Shown one piece after another: positions 40,558 through 51,274 of a stretch of DNA of 64,000 nucleotides. Every line of letters begins with the position of its first letter. Within the stretch, counting starts at the first letter, position 1. The stretch comes from Mycolicibacter hiberniae. Lineage in GTDB: Bacteria > Actinomycetota > Actinomycetes > Mycobacteriales > Mycobacteriaceae. The notes under the pieces are model-generated. The model searched no databases, was not told the origin of the DNA, and saw nothing but the letters and a program-made list of their open reading frames with translations. The translations under genes and the position numbers were made by a program. The DNA is taken from contig NZ_AP022609.1 of the NCBI RefSeq assembly GCF_010729485.1, positions 3,100,001 through 3,164,000 of the forward strand, read 5' to 3'.

Positions 40558-41445
40558 TCAGCCCTTCGCCACCATCGCGTGCAACTCGTCGAAGGACCAC
40601 GGCGCACAGCTCTGGTGATCGCGGTAGCCCAGAACCGCGGGAATCGGCCGCTCGAAACGGCCCACGAAACCCCCCGATGCCAGAAAGACCGACCCGGTCA
40701 CACCGGCAGCCAGGTCGCTGGCCAGGTAGGCATACAACGGTGCGACATAGTCGGCGGGAGCCGGGTCCAGCGACGCCCGCATGCTGATCTCGTCCAGCAG
40801 CCCGCGGGCGTGCAAATCGCGGATATGCCGCTCGTAGTCCGCACCGGTTGACAATCGCGTCTTCGCACCGGGGCACACGACGTTCGCCCGCACCCCGTAC
40901 TGAGCGAGCTCGGCGGCCACGGCCACGGTCAGCCCGTTGATCGCACCCTTACCGGCCGGATATCCCGTGCCGCCGTAGTCACCCAGGAACGCCACCGAAC
41001 CGCTGTTGACGATCGAGCCGCTGCGCTGTTCGGCCATGATCAGCGCGGCCGCCCGGCAGGTCTGAAACACCGTGCCCAGATGGGCGTCGAGCAGCTCGTG
41101 AAATTGCGCGGTGGACACCGACAGGATCGATGAGCCCGCGGGTTCGGCGACACCGGCACAGTTGATCAACACGTCCACACTGCGGTATTCCTCGCGGCAG
41201 GCCTGCACCAGCGCCACGGCGGTCGCCTCGACATGGGCGGCGCCGGATATCCCGACAGCGTGCCCGCCCGAACCGGTGATCGCGCCCACCGTCTCGGCTA
41301 CCGCGTCCGGGTCCCGGCCGTTCACCACCACTCCGGCGCCACACGCCGCCAGCAGGCGCGCCACGGCTTGGCCGATACCCCGGCTGCCGCCGACGACGAC
41401 GGCTCCCCGGCCGGCGAGCAAGTCCGGCGCGGCCTGCTGCGTCAC
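40558..41445 (-). CDS. Short-chain dehydrogenase/reductase
   Basis: This 295-residue SDR has the cofactor motif VVGGSRGIGQAVA, NCAG in the beta-4 region, catalytic Ser in NSGSVAFLG and the YPAGK (Tyr-x3-Lys) pair. Its C-terminal extension (about 35 residues, FERPIPAVLGYRDHQ) is longer than in classical 250-residue SDRs. It overlaps the carboxymuconolactone decarboxylase-like gene by 4 bp and ends the aldA-side operon. Substrate unknown. Confidence 0.87.
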   Translation of the reverse strand: MTQQAAPDLLAGRGAVVVGGSRGIGQAVARLLAACGAGVVVNGRDPDAVAETVGAITGSGGHAVGISGAAHVEATAVALVQACREEYRSVDVLINCAGVAEPAGSSILSVSTAQFHELLDAHLGTVFQTCRAAALIMAEQRSGSIVNSGSVAFLGDYGGTGYPAGKGAINGLTVAVAAELAQYGVRANVVCPGAKTRLSTGADYERHIRDLHARGLLDEISMRASLDPAPADYVAPLYAYLASDLAAGVTGSVFLASGGFVGRFERPIPAVLGYRDHQSCAPWSFDELHAMVAKG

Positions 41446-41867
41446 TTGCCCTTCTGCTTGTCCAGCACCGCCGTGACGTTGGCCCTCTTGTCTTCGCCCT
41501 TGCCTTCGGCGGCGGCCTTGTTGCGCTTGGCGATCACCTTCTCGACCACGGCGTTGAGCACCGAACCCCGCGGGAAACCCACGTAGTGGGTGATGAAGAT
41601 CGCCATCTCCCGCAGCTCGTCCTCAGTGAGCTCGCCGTTGTGCAGGGCCGCGTTGACCTGGATCTCCGCCAGATCCTTGTCGCCGACCGAGGTGACCACC
41701 GTCAGTGTCATCAACCGCTTGTCGCGCATGGAAAGCCCCGGGCGGCTCCAGATTCGGCCGAACAGGTGATCGGCGGTGAGCGCGAAGTACTCACCCGGCA
41801 TGTCGGGCATGTCCCAGGCGTAGACCTCGTTCATCTTGGCCAGCCCGGTACGGCGCAGTTCGTCCAT
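41442..41867 (-). CDS. Carboxymuconolactone decarboxylase family protein (Rv0771 type)
   Basis: This 141-residue AhpD/CMD-fold protein starts MDELRRTGLAKMNEVY (ATG 41867, GGAGAG upstream). The core LMTLTVVTSVGDKDLAEIQV and HNGELTEDELREMAIFITHY match the CMD domain, but the Cys-x2-Cys of AhpD peroxidases is absent, so a peroxidase role is unlikely. It lies between the beta-hydroxyacid dehydrogenase and SDR genes. True CMD activity is unproven. Confidence 0.85.
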   Translation of the reverse strand: MDELRRTGLAKMNEVYAWDMPDMPGEYFALTADHLFGRIWSRPGLSMRDKRLMTLTVVTSVGDKDLAEIQVNAALHNGELTEDELREMAIFITHYVGFPRGSVLNAVVEKVIAKRNKAAAEGKGEDKRANVTAVLDKQKGK

Positions 41868-41877
41868 CAGATCTCTC

Positions 41878-42738
41878 CTAATCCTCGGCGTGCGGCACAC
41901 CCAGACCGGCCGCGAGTTGGGTCAATGCCACCTGGGCGAGCGGGAGGTCGACCCCGTTGGCCTGACCCAATCCCAGGGCGAGGCGCAGGTCCTTCTCCCC
42001 GAGCTCGCGGGTGTGCGTGAAGGCGTCGCGCAGGAAATGGTCCTGGGCTAGTGGGGCGGTCGAATCCAGCAGCATGATGGCGCCGGGACCACTGGTGAGG
42101 GCATCGGTGTGCCGCACCACCCGGCCCAGGGCCTGCAGATCGAGCCCGGCCGCCTCGGCCAATTTCATGGCTTCGCCGGCCGCCGCGTAGGCGGTGAACG
42201 TCAACATATTGCGCGCCAGCTTCATCCGGGTTCCGGCGCCGGGCTGCCCGGCGTGGATCACCAACGACGCCCACTGCTTGAACGCCGGCTTGATCTGTTC
42301 GTAGACCGCCCGCTCGGCACCGACCATGGTGGCCAGTTGGCCCTTCTCAGCCGCCCCGGCACCACCGCTGACCGGTGCGTCGATGACGTGAATGCCCTGC
42401 GGCGCCAGCTCTTCGGCCAACTCGGCGGCCGTGGTGTCGGCGATCGTCGAGTGAATCGCGATGACGGTCCCCGGCTTGGCCGTGGTCACCAGTTCGGCGA
42501 CCACCTGGCGGACCTGGGCATCGTCGAGCACCGTGATGCTGATGATGTCGGCGCTCGCTCCGACCTCGGCGATACTGTCGACGACGCCGGCCCCGGCCTG
42601 CTCCAGTGGCGCCATCGCCTCAGCACGCAGGTCGAATACCGTCAGGCCGCCGGGCCATTCGACCAGCCGCTGGGCCATCGGCGCACCCATGTTCCCCAGC
42701 CCGATATAACCCAGGCGGGGTGTTTCCGTTGCCGTCAT
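41878..42738 (-). CDS. Beta-hydroxyacid dehydrogenase (3-hydroxyisobutyrate dehydrogenase family, Rv0770 type)
   Basis: This 286-residue NAD(P)-dependent enzyme has the N-terminal Rossmann motif GYIGLGNMGAPMAQRL, the substrate-loop motif DAPVSGGAGAAEKGQL and the catalytic Lys region GAGTRMKLARNML. The family oxidises 3-hydroxyisobutyrate, tartronate semialdehyde and similar acids. The operon context (aldehyde dehydrogenase, SDRs) suggests handling an oxidised intermediate of unknown identity. Confidence 0.88.
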   Translation of the reverse strand: MTATETPRLGYIGLGNMGAPMAQRLVEWPGGLTVFDLRAEAMAPLEQAGAGVVDSIAEVGASADIISITVLDDAQVRQVVAELVTTAKPGTVIAIHSTIADTTAAELAEELAPQGIHVIDAPVSGGAGAAEKGQLATMVGAERAVYEQIKPAFKQWASLVIHAGQPGAGTRMKLARNMLTFTAYAAAGEAMKLAEAAGLDLQALGRVVRHTDALTSGPGAIMLLDSTAPLAQDHFLRDAFTHTRELGEKDLRLALGLGQANGVDLPLAQVALTQLAAGLGVPHAED

Positions 42739-42812
42739 ACGTTCGGGCTCCTTCTCATCGCTTCGTCACCTTCGCCGTGCGGCCGGGGTTCCCGGCACCC
42801 CGTCTGCGACGG

Positions 42813-43565
42813 TCAGGAGCGGATGATCTGTCCGCCGTCGACGTTGAAGATCTGTCCGGTGATCCACGACGCCTGATCCGACAGCAGGAACAGACACATC
42901 GGGACGAGGTCCTCGGGCGTGCCCATCCGGGCCAGCGGCAGCTGCTGCACCATCTGCTTGACGATGGCCTGCGGGGTGGTGACCCGGTTGGCCTCGGTGT
43001 CGATCGGCCCGGGCGCGATCGCGTTGATCCGGATGTTGCGCCAGCCCAGTTCGCGAGACAGCTGCTGGGTCAGACCGTTCACCCCCACCTTGGCCAAGCC
43101 GTAGAAGTTGGAGTAAACCCATGCCGCCGTGGAGGACTGGTTCACGATGGCGCCACCGCCCCGCTGGGCCATGTGCTCGTAGACGGCCCGGGTGCAGATC
43201 AGCGCACCGTCGAGGTTGACGCGCATGAACTTCTCGTAGTAGTCCCAGGGAACGGTCAACAGACCGTCGAGCTTCATTCCCCCGAAGATCGCGGCGTTGT
43301 TGACCAGGTAGTCGATCCCGCCGAACTCCGCCACGGCGGCAGCCGCCATCGCCTGGGCCGACTCCACGTCGGAGACATCGACCGGCACGGCGATTGCCTT
43401 GCCGCCGTCGGCGACGATCTGCTCAGCCACAGTCTTCGCGCCGTCGATGTTGATGTCGGCGACCACCACCGCGGCACCGCCTGCGGCCAGGGCCTGGGCG
43501 TAGGCCTGCCCGATCCCGCCACCGGAACCGGTGACAATGGCCACCTTGTCGTCGAATTGGCCCAT
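42813..43565 (-). CDS. Short-chain dehydrogenase/reductase (Rv0769 type)
   Basis: This is a 250-residue classical SDR with IVTGSGGGIGQAYAQAL, VNNAA, NQSSTAAW (Ser) and YGLAK (Tyr/Lys), and the C-terminal ITGQIFNVDGGQIIRS. The ATG at 43565 is preceded by AGGGAG. It lies just downstream of aldA, the order known from M. tuberculosis (Rv0768-Rv0769-Rv0770-Rv0771). Substrate unknown. Confidence 0.9.
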   Translation of the reverse strand: MGQFDDKVAIVTGSGGGIGQAYAQALAAGGAAVVVADINIDGAKTVAEQIVADGGKAIAVPVDVSDVESAQAMAAAAVAEFGGIDYLVNNAAIFGGMKLDGLLTVPWDYYEKFMRVNLDGALICTRAVYEHMAQRGGGAIVNQSSTAAWVYSNFYGLAKVGVNGLTQQLSRELGWRNIRINAIAPGPIDTEANRVTTPQAIVKQMVQQLPLARMGTPEDLVPMCLFLLSDQASWITGQIFNVDGGQIIRS

Positions 43566-43596
43566 CTGTTGTTCTCCCTTGATCCGGTGTTTGTCG

Positions 43597-45066
43597 CTAG
43601 TTCGCTGCTGTGGCAATGGCTTTGATTTCCAGGTACTCCTCGAACCCGGCCACGCCCATTTCCCGGCCGTTGCCGGACTGCTTGTATCCGCCGAACGGCA
43701 CATCCGCCGAGTACCAGACGCCGCCGTTGACGTTGACGGTTCCGGCCCGCAGTCGGGCCGCCACCCCCGCCGCCCGCTCCGCATCGGCGCCGTAGACGGT
43801 GGCGGACAACCCGTAAGGCGAGTCGTTGGCGATGCGGACCGCGTCGTCGTCGCCGTCATGCGGGATCACGGTGAGCACGGGCCCGAAGATCTCCTCGCGG
43901 GCCACCCGCGCCTCATTGGTCAACCCGGCGATCACCGTGGGCTCGATGAAGAAGCCGGCGGGCTGATCGGCCGGACGTCCACCACCGCAGGCAAACTCAC
44001 CGCCCTCGGTAATGGCAAGGTCCAGGTAACTTTGCACCCGGTCGCGCTGACGCGCCGAGATCACCGGGCCGCAGATGGTGCCGGGCTTCGACGGGTCGCC
44101 GGGCTTGATCGAGCCCATGGTGCGGGCCGCGATGGCGACCGCCTCGTCGTAGCGGGCCCGCGGGACCACCAGTCGGGTGGTGATCGCGCAGCCCTGCCCG
44201 GCGTGCAGGCAGACCGAGAATCCCGCCACGGAGCAGGCCGCGGCCAGGTCGGCATCGTCGAGCACCAGGAAGGCGGACTTGCCACCGAGCTCCAGGAACA
44301 CCTTCTTGATGGTTGCGGCGGCGTCTGCCATCACGCTGCGACCGGTGGCGGTCGAACCGGTGAAGGAAACCATGTCCACCCGGGGGTCTTTGGCCAACAT
44401 GGCGCCCAGCGCGTGGTCGGTCGAGGTGACGATGTTGACCACGCCCGGGGGGATGTCGGTGTTCGCGGCGATCAGCTCTCCGAGCACCGCGGCAACCCAC
44501 GGCGTGTCGGGTGCGGGCTTGAGCACGACGGTGTTGCCGGCGGCCAGTGCAGGGCCCAGCTTGGCCAGGTTGATCTGGTGCGGGAAGTTCCACGGGGTGA
44601 TAGCGCCGACGACGCCCACCGCCTCCCGCACCACCGAGCGTCGAGTGGGGATGCCCATCGGCGAGGCCTGACCGAGATCTCTTGTCCACTCGTAGTTTTC
44701 GGCGGTGTCCGCGACGAAACTGAGATCGTTGATCGGCCCCTCCAATTGGGCGCCGGCGGTCAGCATCCGGGGCGCGCCCACATCGGCGATCGTCAGATCG
44801 CGAAGCTCCTCGACGTGCTCGAGCATCGCGTCACGCAACTGGCGTACACAGCGCACCCGCAGTTCGGTGTTGGTCGACCAGTCGGTCTCGTCGAAAGCCC
44901 GCCGCGCCGCACCGATCGCGCGATCCATGTCGGCGGCGTCGGCATTGGCCGCCTCACCGAGCACCTCTTCGGTGGCCGGGTTGACGGTGGCGAAGCCGCC
45001 GGCTCCGCCCGAGGTCAGCTTGCCGTCGATAAGCAGCCGGCTCACGCCGTCGGCCACTAGCGCCAT
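43597..45066 (-). CDS. aldA: Aldehyde dehydrogenase AldA
   Basis: This 489-residue NAD(P)-dependent aldehyde dehydrogenase has catalytic Glu in LELGGKSAF, nucleophile Cys in HAGQGCAITTR, and ITPWNFPHQINLAKLGPALA in the cofactor domain. It is the first gene of the leftward operon and diverges from the TetR gene. Its 5' leader contains CGCAGTG-N13-CACTGCG (45088-45114), an inverted repeat of unknown role, and the GGACA-N2-TGTCC operator lies just beyond. Confidence 0.94.
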   Translation of the reverse strand: MALVADGVSRLLIDGKLTSGGAGGFATVNPATEEVLGEAANADAADMDRAIGAARRAFDETDWSTNTELRVRCVRQLRDAMLEHVEELRDLTIADVGAPRMLTAGAQLEGPINDLSFVADTAENYEWTRDLGQASPMGIPTRRSVVREAVGVVGAITPWNFPHQINLAKLGPALAAGNTVVLKPAPDTPWVAAVLGELIAANTDIPPGVVNIVTSTDHALGAMLAKDPRVDMVSFTGSTATGRSVMADAAATIKKVFLELGGKSAFLVLDDADLAAACSVAGFSVCLHAGQGCAITTRLVVPRARYDEAVAIAARTMGSIKPGDPSKPGTICGPVISARQRDRVQSYLDLAITEGGEFACGGGRPADQPAGFFIEPTVIAGLTNEARVAREEIFGPVLTVIPHDGDDDAVRIANDSPYGLSATVYGADAERAAGVAARLRAGTVNVNGGVWYSADVPFGGYKQSGNGREMGVAGFEEYLEIKAIATAAN

Positions 45067-45119
45067 CAGTCACTCCCGCAGCTTGGTCGCAGTGCCCCGT
45101 GAAGAAACACTGCGAAAAA

Positions 45120-45133
45120 TGGACACATGTCCG
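45120..45133. promoter_or_regulatory. Candidate TetR operator, site 1 (aldA side)
   Basis: The core GGACAcaTGTCC has perfect 5-bp arms and lies about 55 bp upstream of the aldA start codon. The same core recurs at 45243-45256 next to the TetR start. Two copies in one divergent region strongly suggest a shared operator; binding by the adjacent TetR protein is inferred. Confidence 0.6.
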
Positions 45134-45242
45134 TTCTCACCGGCTCGAACCCTAGACCCAGAGCTGGCGCCCCCGCAACCCTCTCGGCCTGAAACCCTTG
45201 CTCCCCAGGGAACTTGCCTAACAAATCCATCTTCAGCTACGT

Positions 45243-45256
45243 TGGACACGTGTCCA
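45243..45256. promoter_or_regulatory. Candidate TetR operator, site 2 (TetR side)
   Basis: TGGACACGTGTCCA is a perfect 14-bp palindrome and overlaps the GTG at 45250, one of the possible TetR start codons. Autorepression by the TetR protein is the simplest reading. If the GTG is the true start, the operator covers the translation start, or the real start lies further downstream (GTG 45265). Confidence 0.62.
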
Positions 45257-45888
45257 GCGAATCGGTGGCGGCAGTCACATCGACGAACGCTGCCGTAGCC
45301 GACCCCGTAACTCCGGGTGCCACACCCGCGACCCGGAACCGGCGCCAGGAGGAGACCTTCCGCAAGGTGCTGCGCGCCGGCGTGGAGATGCTGCGGGAGA
45401 AGTCCTACGCAGATCTGACCGTCCGCGCCGTCGCTGCGCGCGCCAAGGTCGCCCCGGCCACCGCCTACACCTATTTCTCCTCCAAGAACCATCTGATCGC
45501 CGAGGTGTATCTGGACCTGGTTCGTCAGGTCCCGTACTTCACCGACGTCAACGAACCGATGCCGAGTCGGGTCAACCAGGCGCTGCGGCACCTGGCACTG
45601 GTAGTCGCCGACGAGCCCGAGGTCGCGGCGGCCTGCACGGCGGCGCTGCTCAGCGGCAACAGCGACCCAGCGGTGCGCACGGTGCGCGATCGGATCGGCG
45701 CAGAGATCCACCGCCGCATCACCTCGGCGTTCGGCCCGGACGCGGACGCCCAGAAGGTCTCGGCCCTGGAGATGACCTTCTTCGGCGCCCTGGTCAACGC
45801 CGGCAGCGGCGCCTTCACCTACCACCAGATCACCGATCGGCTGGCCTACGTCGTCAGCCTGATCCTCGAACCAGGAGCACCGCAATGA
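45250..45888 (+). CDS. TetR family transcriptional regulator (Rv0767c type)
   Basis: This is a TetR repressor with helix-turn-helix at about residues 30-75 (YADLTVRAVAARAKVAPATA then YTYFSSKNHL) and a helical ligand domain. The start is uncertain: GTG 45250 (212 residues) is used here, while TTG 45214 and GTG 45265 are alternatives. Its stop overlaps the P450 start (ATGA), making it the first gene of the CYP123-CYP51 operon. It probably controls both this operon and aldA through the paired palindromes. Confidence 0.88.
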   Translation: MSSESVAAVTSTNAAVADPVTPGATPATRNRRQEETFRKVLRAGVEMLREKSYADLTVRAVAARAKVAPATAYTYFSSKNHLIAEVYLDLVRQVPYFTDVNEPMPSRVNQALRHLALVVADEPEVAAACTAALLSGNSDPAVRTVRDRIGAEIHRRITSAFGPDADAQKVSALEMTFFGALVNAGSGAFTYHQITDRLAYVVSLILEPGAPQ

Positions 45889-47111
45889 GCCCGCAGGCTG
45901 CGACATCCAACCCGCCGGTCCTCAACCCGTACGACTACGACTTCCACGAGGACCCGTTCCCCTACTACCGGCGGCTGCGCGACGAGGCCCCGGTGTACCG
46001 CAACGAGGAACTGGACTTCTGGGCGATTTCGCGCCACCAGGATGTGCTGCACGGGTTCCGCAACAGCGAAGCCCTGTCCAACCGAGACGGGGTCTCCCTG
46101 GACCCGGTCTCACGCGGCCCGCATGCCCAGCTGGTGATGTCGTTTCTGGCCATGGACGATCCGCAGCACCTGCGGCTGCGGACCCTGGTATCCAAGGGCT
46201 TCACCCCGCGCCGGATCCGGGAGCTGGAACCGCAGGTGATCCGGCTGGCGCGCCAGCATCTGGACAATGCGATCCAGCCCGGAGCGGACGGCACCTGCGA
46301 GTTCGACTTCGTCAATGACTTCGCCGGCAAGCTGCCGATGGACGTCATCTCCGAGCTGATGGGTGTGCCCGAGGCCGACCGGGCGCGGATCCGGGAACTC
46401 GCCGACGGGGTGCTGCACCGCGAGGACGGGGTGACCGACGTTCCGCAGTCGGCGATCCAGGCGTCGGTGGATCTGATGACCTACTACAACGAGATGATCG
46501 CCGAGTTCAAGAAGCGCCCCGCGGACAATCTCACTTCAGCGCTGCTGGAGACCGAGGTCGACGGCGACCGGCTCGGCGACCAGGAGATCTTGGCGTTCCT
46601 GTTCCTGATGGTGATCGCCGGCAACGAAACCACCACCAAGCTGCTGGGCAGCTCGGTCTACTGGGGCCACCGCAACCGCGACCAGCTTGCGTCGGTGTTC
46701 GCCGACCGCTCGCGGATTCCGCTGTGGGTCGAGGAGACACTGCGTTACGACACCCCCAGCCAGATCCTGGCGCGGACCGTCGCGCAGGACTACACCCTGC
46801 ACGGAACCACCATTCCCGCCGACTCGGTGGTGCTGCTGCTGCCCGGTTCCGGAAACCGCGACGAACGCGTCTTCGAAGACCCCGACAGTTTCCGGATCGG
46901 CCGTGACATCGGCTCCAAGCTGCTCAGTTTCGGCAGCGGGGCCCATTTCTGCCTCGGCGCACACCTGGCCCGGATGGAGGCACGGGTGGCGCTCGACGAA
47001 CTGTTCAACCGGATCAGCGACTACCAGGTCGACGAGGCCAACGCCGTGCGGGTGCACTCCTCCAACGTGCGCGGCTTCGCCGACCTGCCGATCACCGTCA
47101 AGGAGGCATAA
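45885..47111 (+). CDS. cyp123: Cytochrome P450 (CYP123-type)
   Basis: This 408-residue P450 has the I-helix VIAGNETTTKLLG, ExxR in VEETLRYDTPSQ and the heme loop [17 protein letters not shown]. Its position (TetR-P450-SDR-CYP51-ferredoxin) is that of cyp123 (Rv0766c). The downstream 3Fe-4S ferredoxin may serve it as well as CYP51. Substrate unknown; the sterol-demethylase neighbour suggests a lipid or sterol. Confidence 0.9.
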   Translation: MSPQAATSNPPVLNPYDYDFHEDPFPYYRRLRDEAPVYRNEELDFWAISRHQDVLHGFRNSEALSNRDGVSLDPVSRGPHAQLVMSFLAMDDPQHLRLRTLVSKGFTPRRIRELEPQVIRLARQHLDNAIQPGADGTCEFDFVNDFAGKLPMDVISELMGVPEADRARIRELADGVLHREDGVTDVPQSAIQASVDLMTYYNEMIAEFKKRPADNLTSALLETEVDGDRLGDQEILAFLFLMVIAGNETTTKLLGSSVYWGHRNRDQLASVFADRSRIPLWVEETLRYDTPSQILARTVAQDYTLHGTTIPADSVVLLLPGSGNRDERVFEDPDSFRIGRDIGSKLLSFGSGAHFCLGAHLARMEARVALDELFNRISDYQVDEANAVRVHSSNVRGFADLPITVKEA

Positions 47112-47935
47112 GTGCCACGTTTCGACCCGTCCCCCGCCCGGCGGCCCGCCATCATCACGGGCGCGTCCTCGGGTATCGGCGCGGCCACCGCAGAAGAGTT
47201 GGCGCGCCGCGGATTCCCGGTAGCGCTCGGCGCCCGCCGCACCGACCGCCTCGCCGACCTGGTCGGCAAGATCCGCGACAACGGTGGCGAGGCCGTGGCA
47301 TTCAGCCTGGACGTGACCGACGCCGACTCGGTCAAATCCTTCGTGGCGCAAAGCGTCGACGCGCTCGGTGACATCGAGTTGCTGGTCTCCGGCGCAGGCG
47401 ACATGTACCCCGGCCGCATTCACGAGCTGCCCACCGAGGCATTCAACGACCAGATCCAGGTACACCTGGTCGGCGCCAACCGGCTGGCCACCGCGGTACT
47501 GCCCGACATGGTCGCCCGCCGGCGCGGCGACGTCATCTTCGTCGGTTCGGACGTCGCACTCAACCAGCGCCCGCACATGGGCGCCTACGGCGCCGCGAAA
47601 GCCGCGCTGGTCGCGATGGTGCGCAACCTGCGGATGGAATTGGAGGGCACCGGGGTACGGGCCTCCATCGTCCACCCGGGGCCGACCCTGACCGAGATGG
47701 GCTGGAAGTTGTCGGCCGAACAGGTCGGACCGATGCTGGAGGACTGGGCCAAATGGGGCCAGGCTCGGCACAACTACTTCCTTCGCCCAGAGGATCTGGC
47801 CCGAGCCATCGCGTTCGTCGCGGAGACGCCGCGCGGCGCACACATCGTCGACATGGAGGTGCAGCCGGAGGCGCCCCTGCTCGACACCGCCTCCGATCGC
47901 CACCACCTGCAACTGGGTGAGGAAGGAATGCCGTC

Positions 47936-47939
<4 letters not shown>
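47112..47939 (+). CDS. Short-chain dehydrogenase/reductase (Rv0765c type)
   Basis: This 275-residue SDR starts at GTG 47112, directly after the P450 stop, with AAGGAGG upstream. It has ITGASSGIGAATAEEL, SGAG in place of NNAG, and YGAAK for the Tyr/Lys pair. It overlaps cyp51 by 4 bp. A partner reductase for P450 products is plausible, but the substrate is unknown. Confidence 0.88.
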
Positions 47940-49565
<1,626 letters not shown>

Positions 49566-49567
49566 AG

Positions 49568-50122
49568 ATGCCGACTTCCCACCCACACCCCCGCGAGGTT
49601 CTCGAGGACTGGGTCGAGCGCTGGTTGCAGGCCAACCGGGACGCCGAGGCGGCCGGTGACTGGCGACCGCTGGCCGACTTCTACGCCGATGACGCCACCT
49701 ACGGCTGGAACATCGGCCCCAAAGAGGACGTCATGTGCGTCGGCATCGACGAGATCCGCGACGTGGCCCTGGGCCTGGAGATGGAGGGGCTGGACAACTG
49801 GCAGTACCCGTACCAAAAGGTCCTCATCGACGACAAGCAGGGCGAGATCGTCGGCTTCTGGAAGCAGGTCGCGACAGACGCCGACGGAACCCAATCGGAG
49901 ATCTACGGGATCGGCGGCAGTTGGTTTCGACTCAACGCCGACGCCAAGATCGAATGGCAGCGTGACTTCTTCGACTTCGGTCACGTCCAGAAGCTTTACC
50001 TGGATCTGATGACGGCGGGCAAGCTCTCCGCCGGCATGCAGAAACGTATCGAGCGCAGCCTGGCCGGCGAGAAACTGCCCGGCTACTACCCGCTGGGCAA
50101 GTCGCCGGTTCCGCTCTGGTAG
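49568..50122 (+). CDS. NTF2/SnoaL-like protein (Rv0762c type)
   Basis: This is a 184-residue protein with the cone-shaped NTF2-fold pattern: a leading helix (EVLEDWVERWLQANRDAE), then DFYADDATYGWNIGP and strands with GSWFRLNADAKIEWQRDFFD. It starts 2 bp after the ferredoxin stop. No catalytic residues can be assigned. The conserved position after the cyp51 ferredoxin suggests a role linked to P450 products. Confidence 0.78.
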   Translation: MPTSHPHPREVLEDWVERWLQANRDAEAAGDWRPLADFYADDATYGWNIGPKEDVMCVGIDEIRDVALGLEMEGLDNWQYPYQKVLIDDKQGEIVGFWKQVATDADGTQSEIYGIGGSWFRLNADAKIEWQRDFFDFGHVQKLYLDLMTAGKLSAGMQKRIERSLAGEKLPGYYPLGKSPVPLW

Positions 50123-50149
50123 GGCACGACTGAAATCCCAGGAGGTCTC

Positions 50150-51256
50150 GTGGCCCTACGCGTCGCTCTGATCGGCACCGGCAATGCCGGCCGCATCGCC
50201 CTGCGCGGGCTGATCACAAACCCCGCCTACGAGCTCACCGGGGTGTGGGTCGCCACCACGGCCAAGGTGGGCCGCGATGCCGGCGAGCTCGCCGGTCTCG
50301 ACGTCCGGACCGGCATCGCCGCCACCGATGACTTCGATGCGATTATCGAGGCCAAACCCGAGGCCGCGGTGTACTGCGCGATGGGCGACACCCGGCTGCC
50401 CGGCGCGATCAGGGACGTCTGCCGGCTGCTGGCCGCGGGTATCAACGTGATCGGGACGGCTCCGGGGGTGCTGCAGTACCCCTGGGGCGTCATCCCGGAC
50501 AAGTTCATCGCCCCCATCGAAGACGCGGCCCGGCAAGGCAATTCCAGCGTCTACGTCAACGGCGTGGACCCCGGCTTCGTGACCGACCTGGTGCCGCTGG
50601 CTTTCACCAGTACCTGTGCGCACATCGAGCAGGTCCGCTGCCTGGAGATCGCCGATTACGCAACCTACGACGGCGCCGAGGTCATATTCGACGTGATGGG
50701 CTTCGGCAATTCGCTCGACGAGGTGCCGATGCTGCTGCAGCCCGGCATCCTGAGCGTTGCGTGGGGCGCGACGATCCGCGAGCTCGCCGCCGGCCTGGGC
50801 GTGACGCTGGAGGCCATCACCGACTCCTGCGAGCGCGAACCGGCCCCCGAGGCGTTCGACATCGCCGCCGGGCACATCCCGCAGGGCGGCGTTGCCGCAC
50901 TCAAGTTCGAGATCAACGGCATCGTCGGCGGCAAACCCCTGATCGTGGTCGAGCACGTCACCCGGCTGCGCAGCGATCTGCGGCCCGACTGGGCGCAGCC
51001 CGCACAGCCCGGCGGCTCCTACCGGGTGGTGATCACCGGGGAACCGTCCTACACCGTCGACATCTGCCCAACCAGCCGGCACGGCGATCACAACTACGCG
51101 GCGATCGCCGCCGGTGTGGGCCGGGTCGTCAATGCGATTCCCGCCGTCGTGGCAGCACCGGCCGGCATCGTCACCACCCTCGACCTGCCGTTGGTCAGCG
51201 GACCCGCCGTCATAGCGGCAACCGGCGACCCAGGCACCGAAGACAACCAGCACTGA
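50150..51256 (+). CDS. NAD(P)H-dependent dehydrogenase of the DapB / 2,4-diaminopentanoate dehydrogenase-like family
   Basis: This 368-residue protein starts at GTG 50150 with GGAGG upstream. The Rossmann motif is ALIGTGNAGRIALRGL, followed by INVIGTAPGVLQYPWGV and VNGVDPGFVTDLVPL. Similar mycobacterial proteins are annotated as dihydrodipicolinate reductase-like, but lysine synthesis is unlikely in this P450 operon. M. tuberculosis lacks this gene here (Rv0762c is followed by adhB). Substrate unknown. Confidence 0.78.
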   Translation: MALRVALIGTGNAGRIALRGLITNPAYELTGVWVATTAKVGRDAGELAGLDVRTGIAATDDFDAIIEAKPEAAVYCAMGDTRLPGAIRDVCRLLAAGINVIGTAPGVLQYPWGVIPDKFIAPIEDAARQGNSSVYVNGVDPGFVTDLVPLAFTSTCAHIEQVRCLEIADYATYDGAEVIFDVMGFGNSLDEVPMLLQPGILSVAWGATIRELAAGLGVTLEAITDSCEREPAPEAFDIAAGHIPQGGVAALKFEINGIVGGKPLIVVEHVTRLRSDLRPDWAQPAQPGGSYRVVITGEPSYTVDICPTSRHGDHNYAAIAAGVGRVVNAIPAVVAAPAGIVTTLDLPLVSGPAVIAATGDPGTEDNQH

Positions 51257-51274
51257 CCGAAAGGCGGACGGCCC

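Noticed and set aside
45088..45114. Inverted repeat CGCAGTG-N13-CACTGCG in the aldA leader as a riboswitch
   Set aside because: The arms are short and no known riboswitch core is present. It is mentioned only as a leader stem of unknown role.
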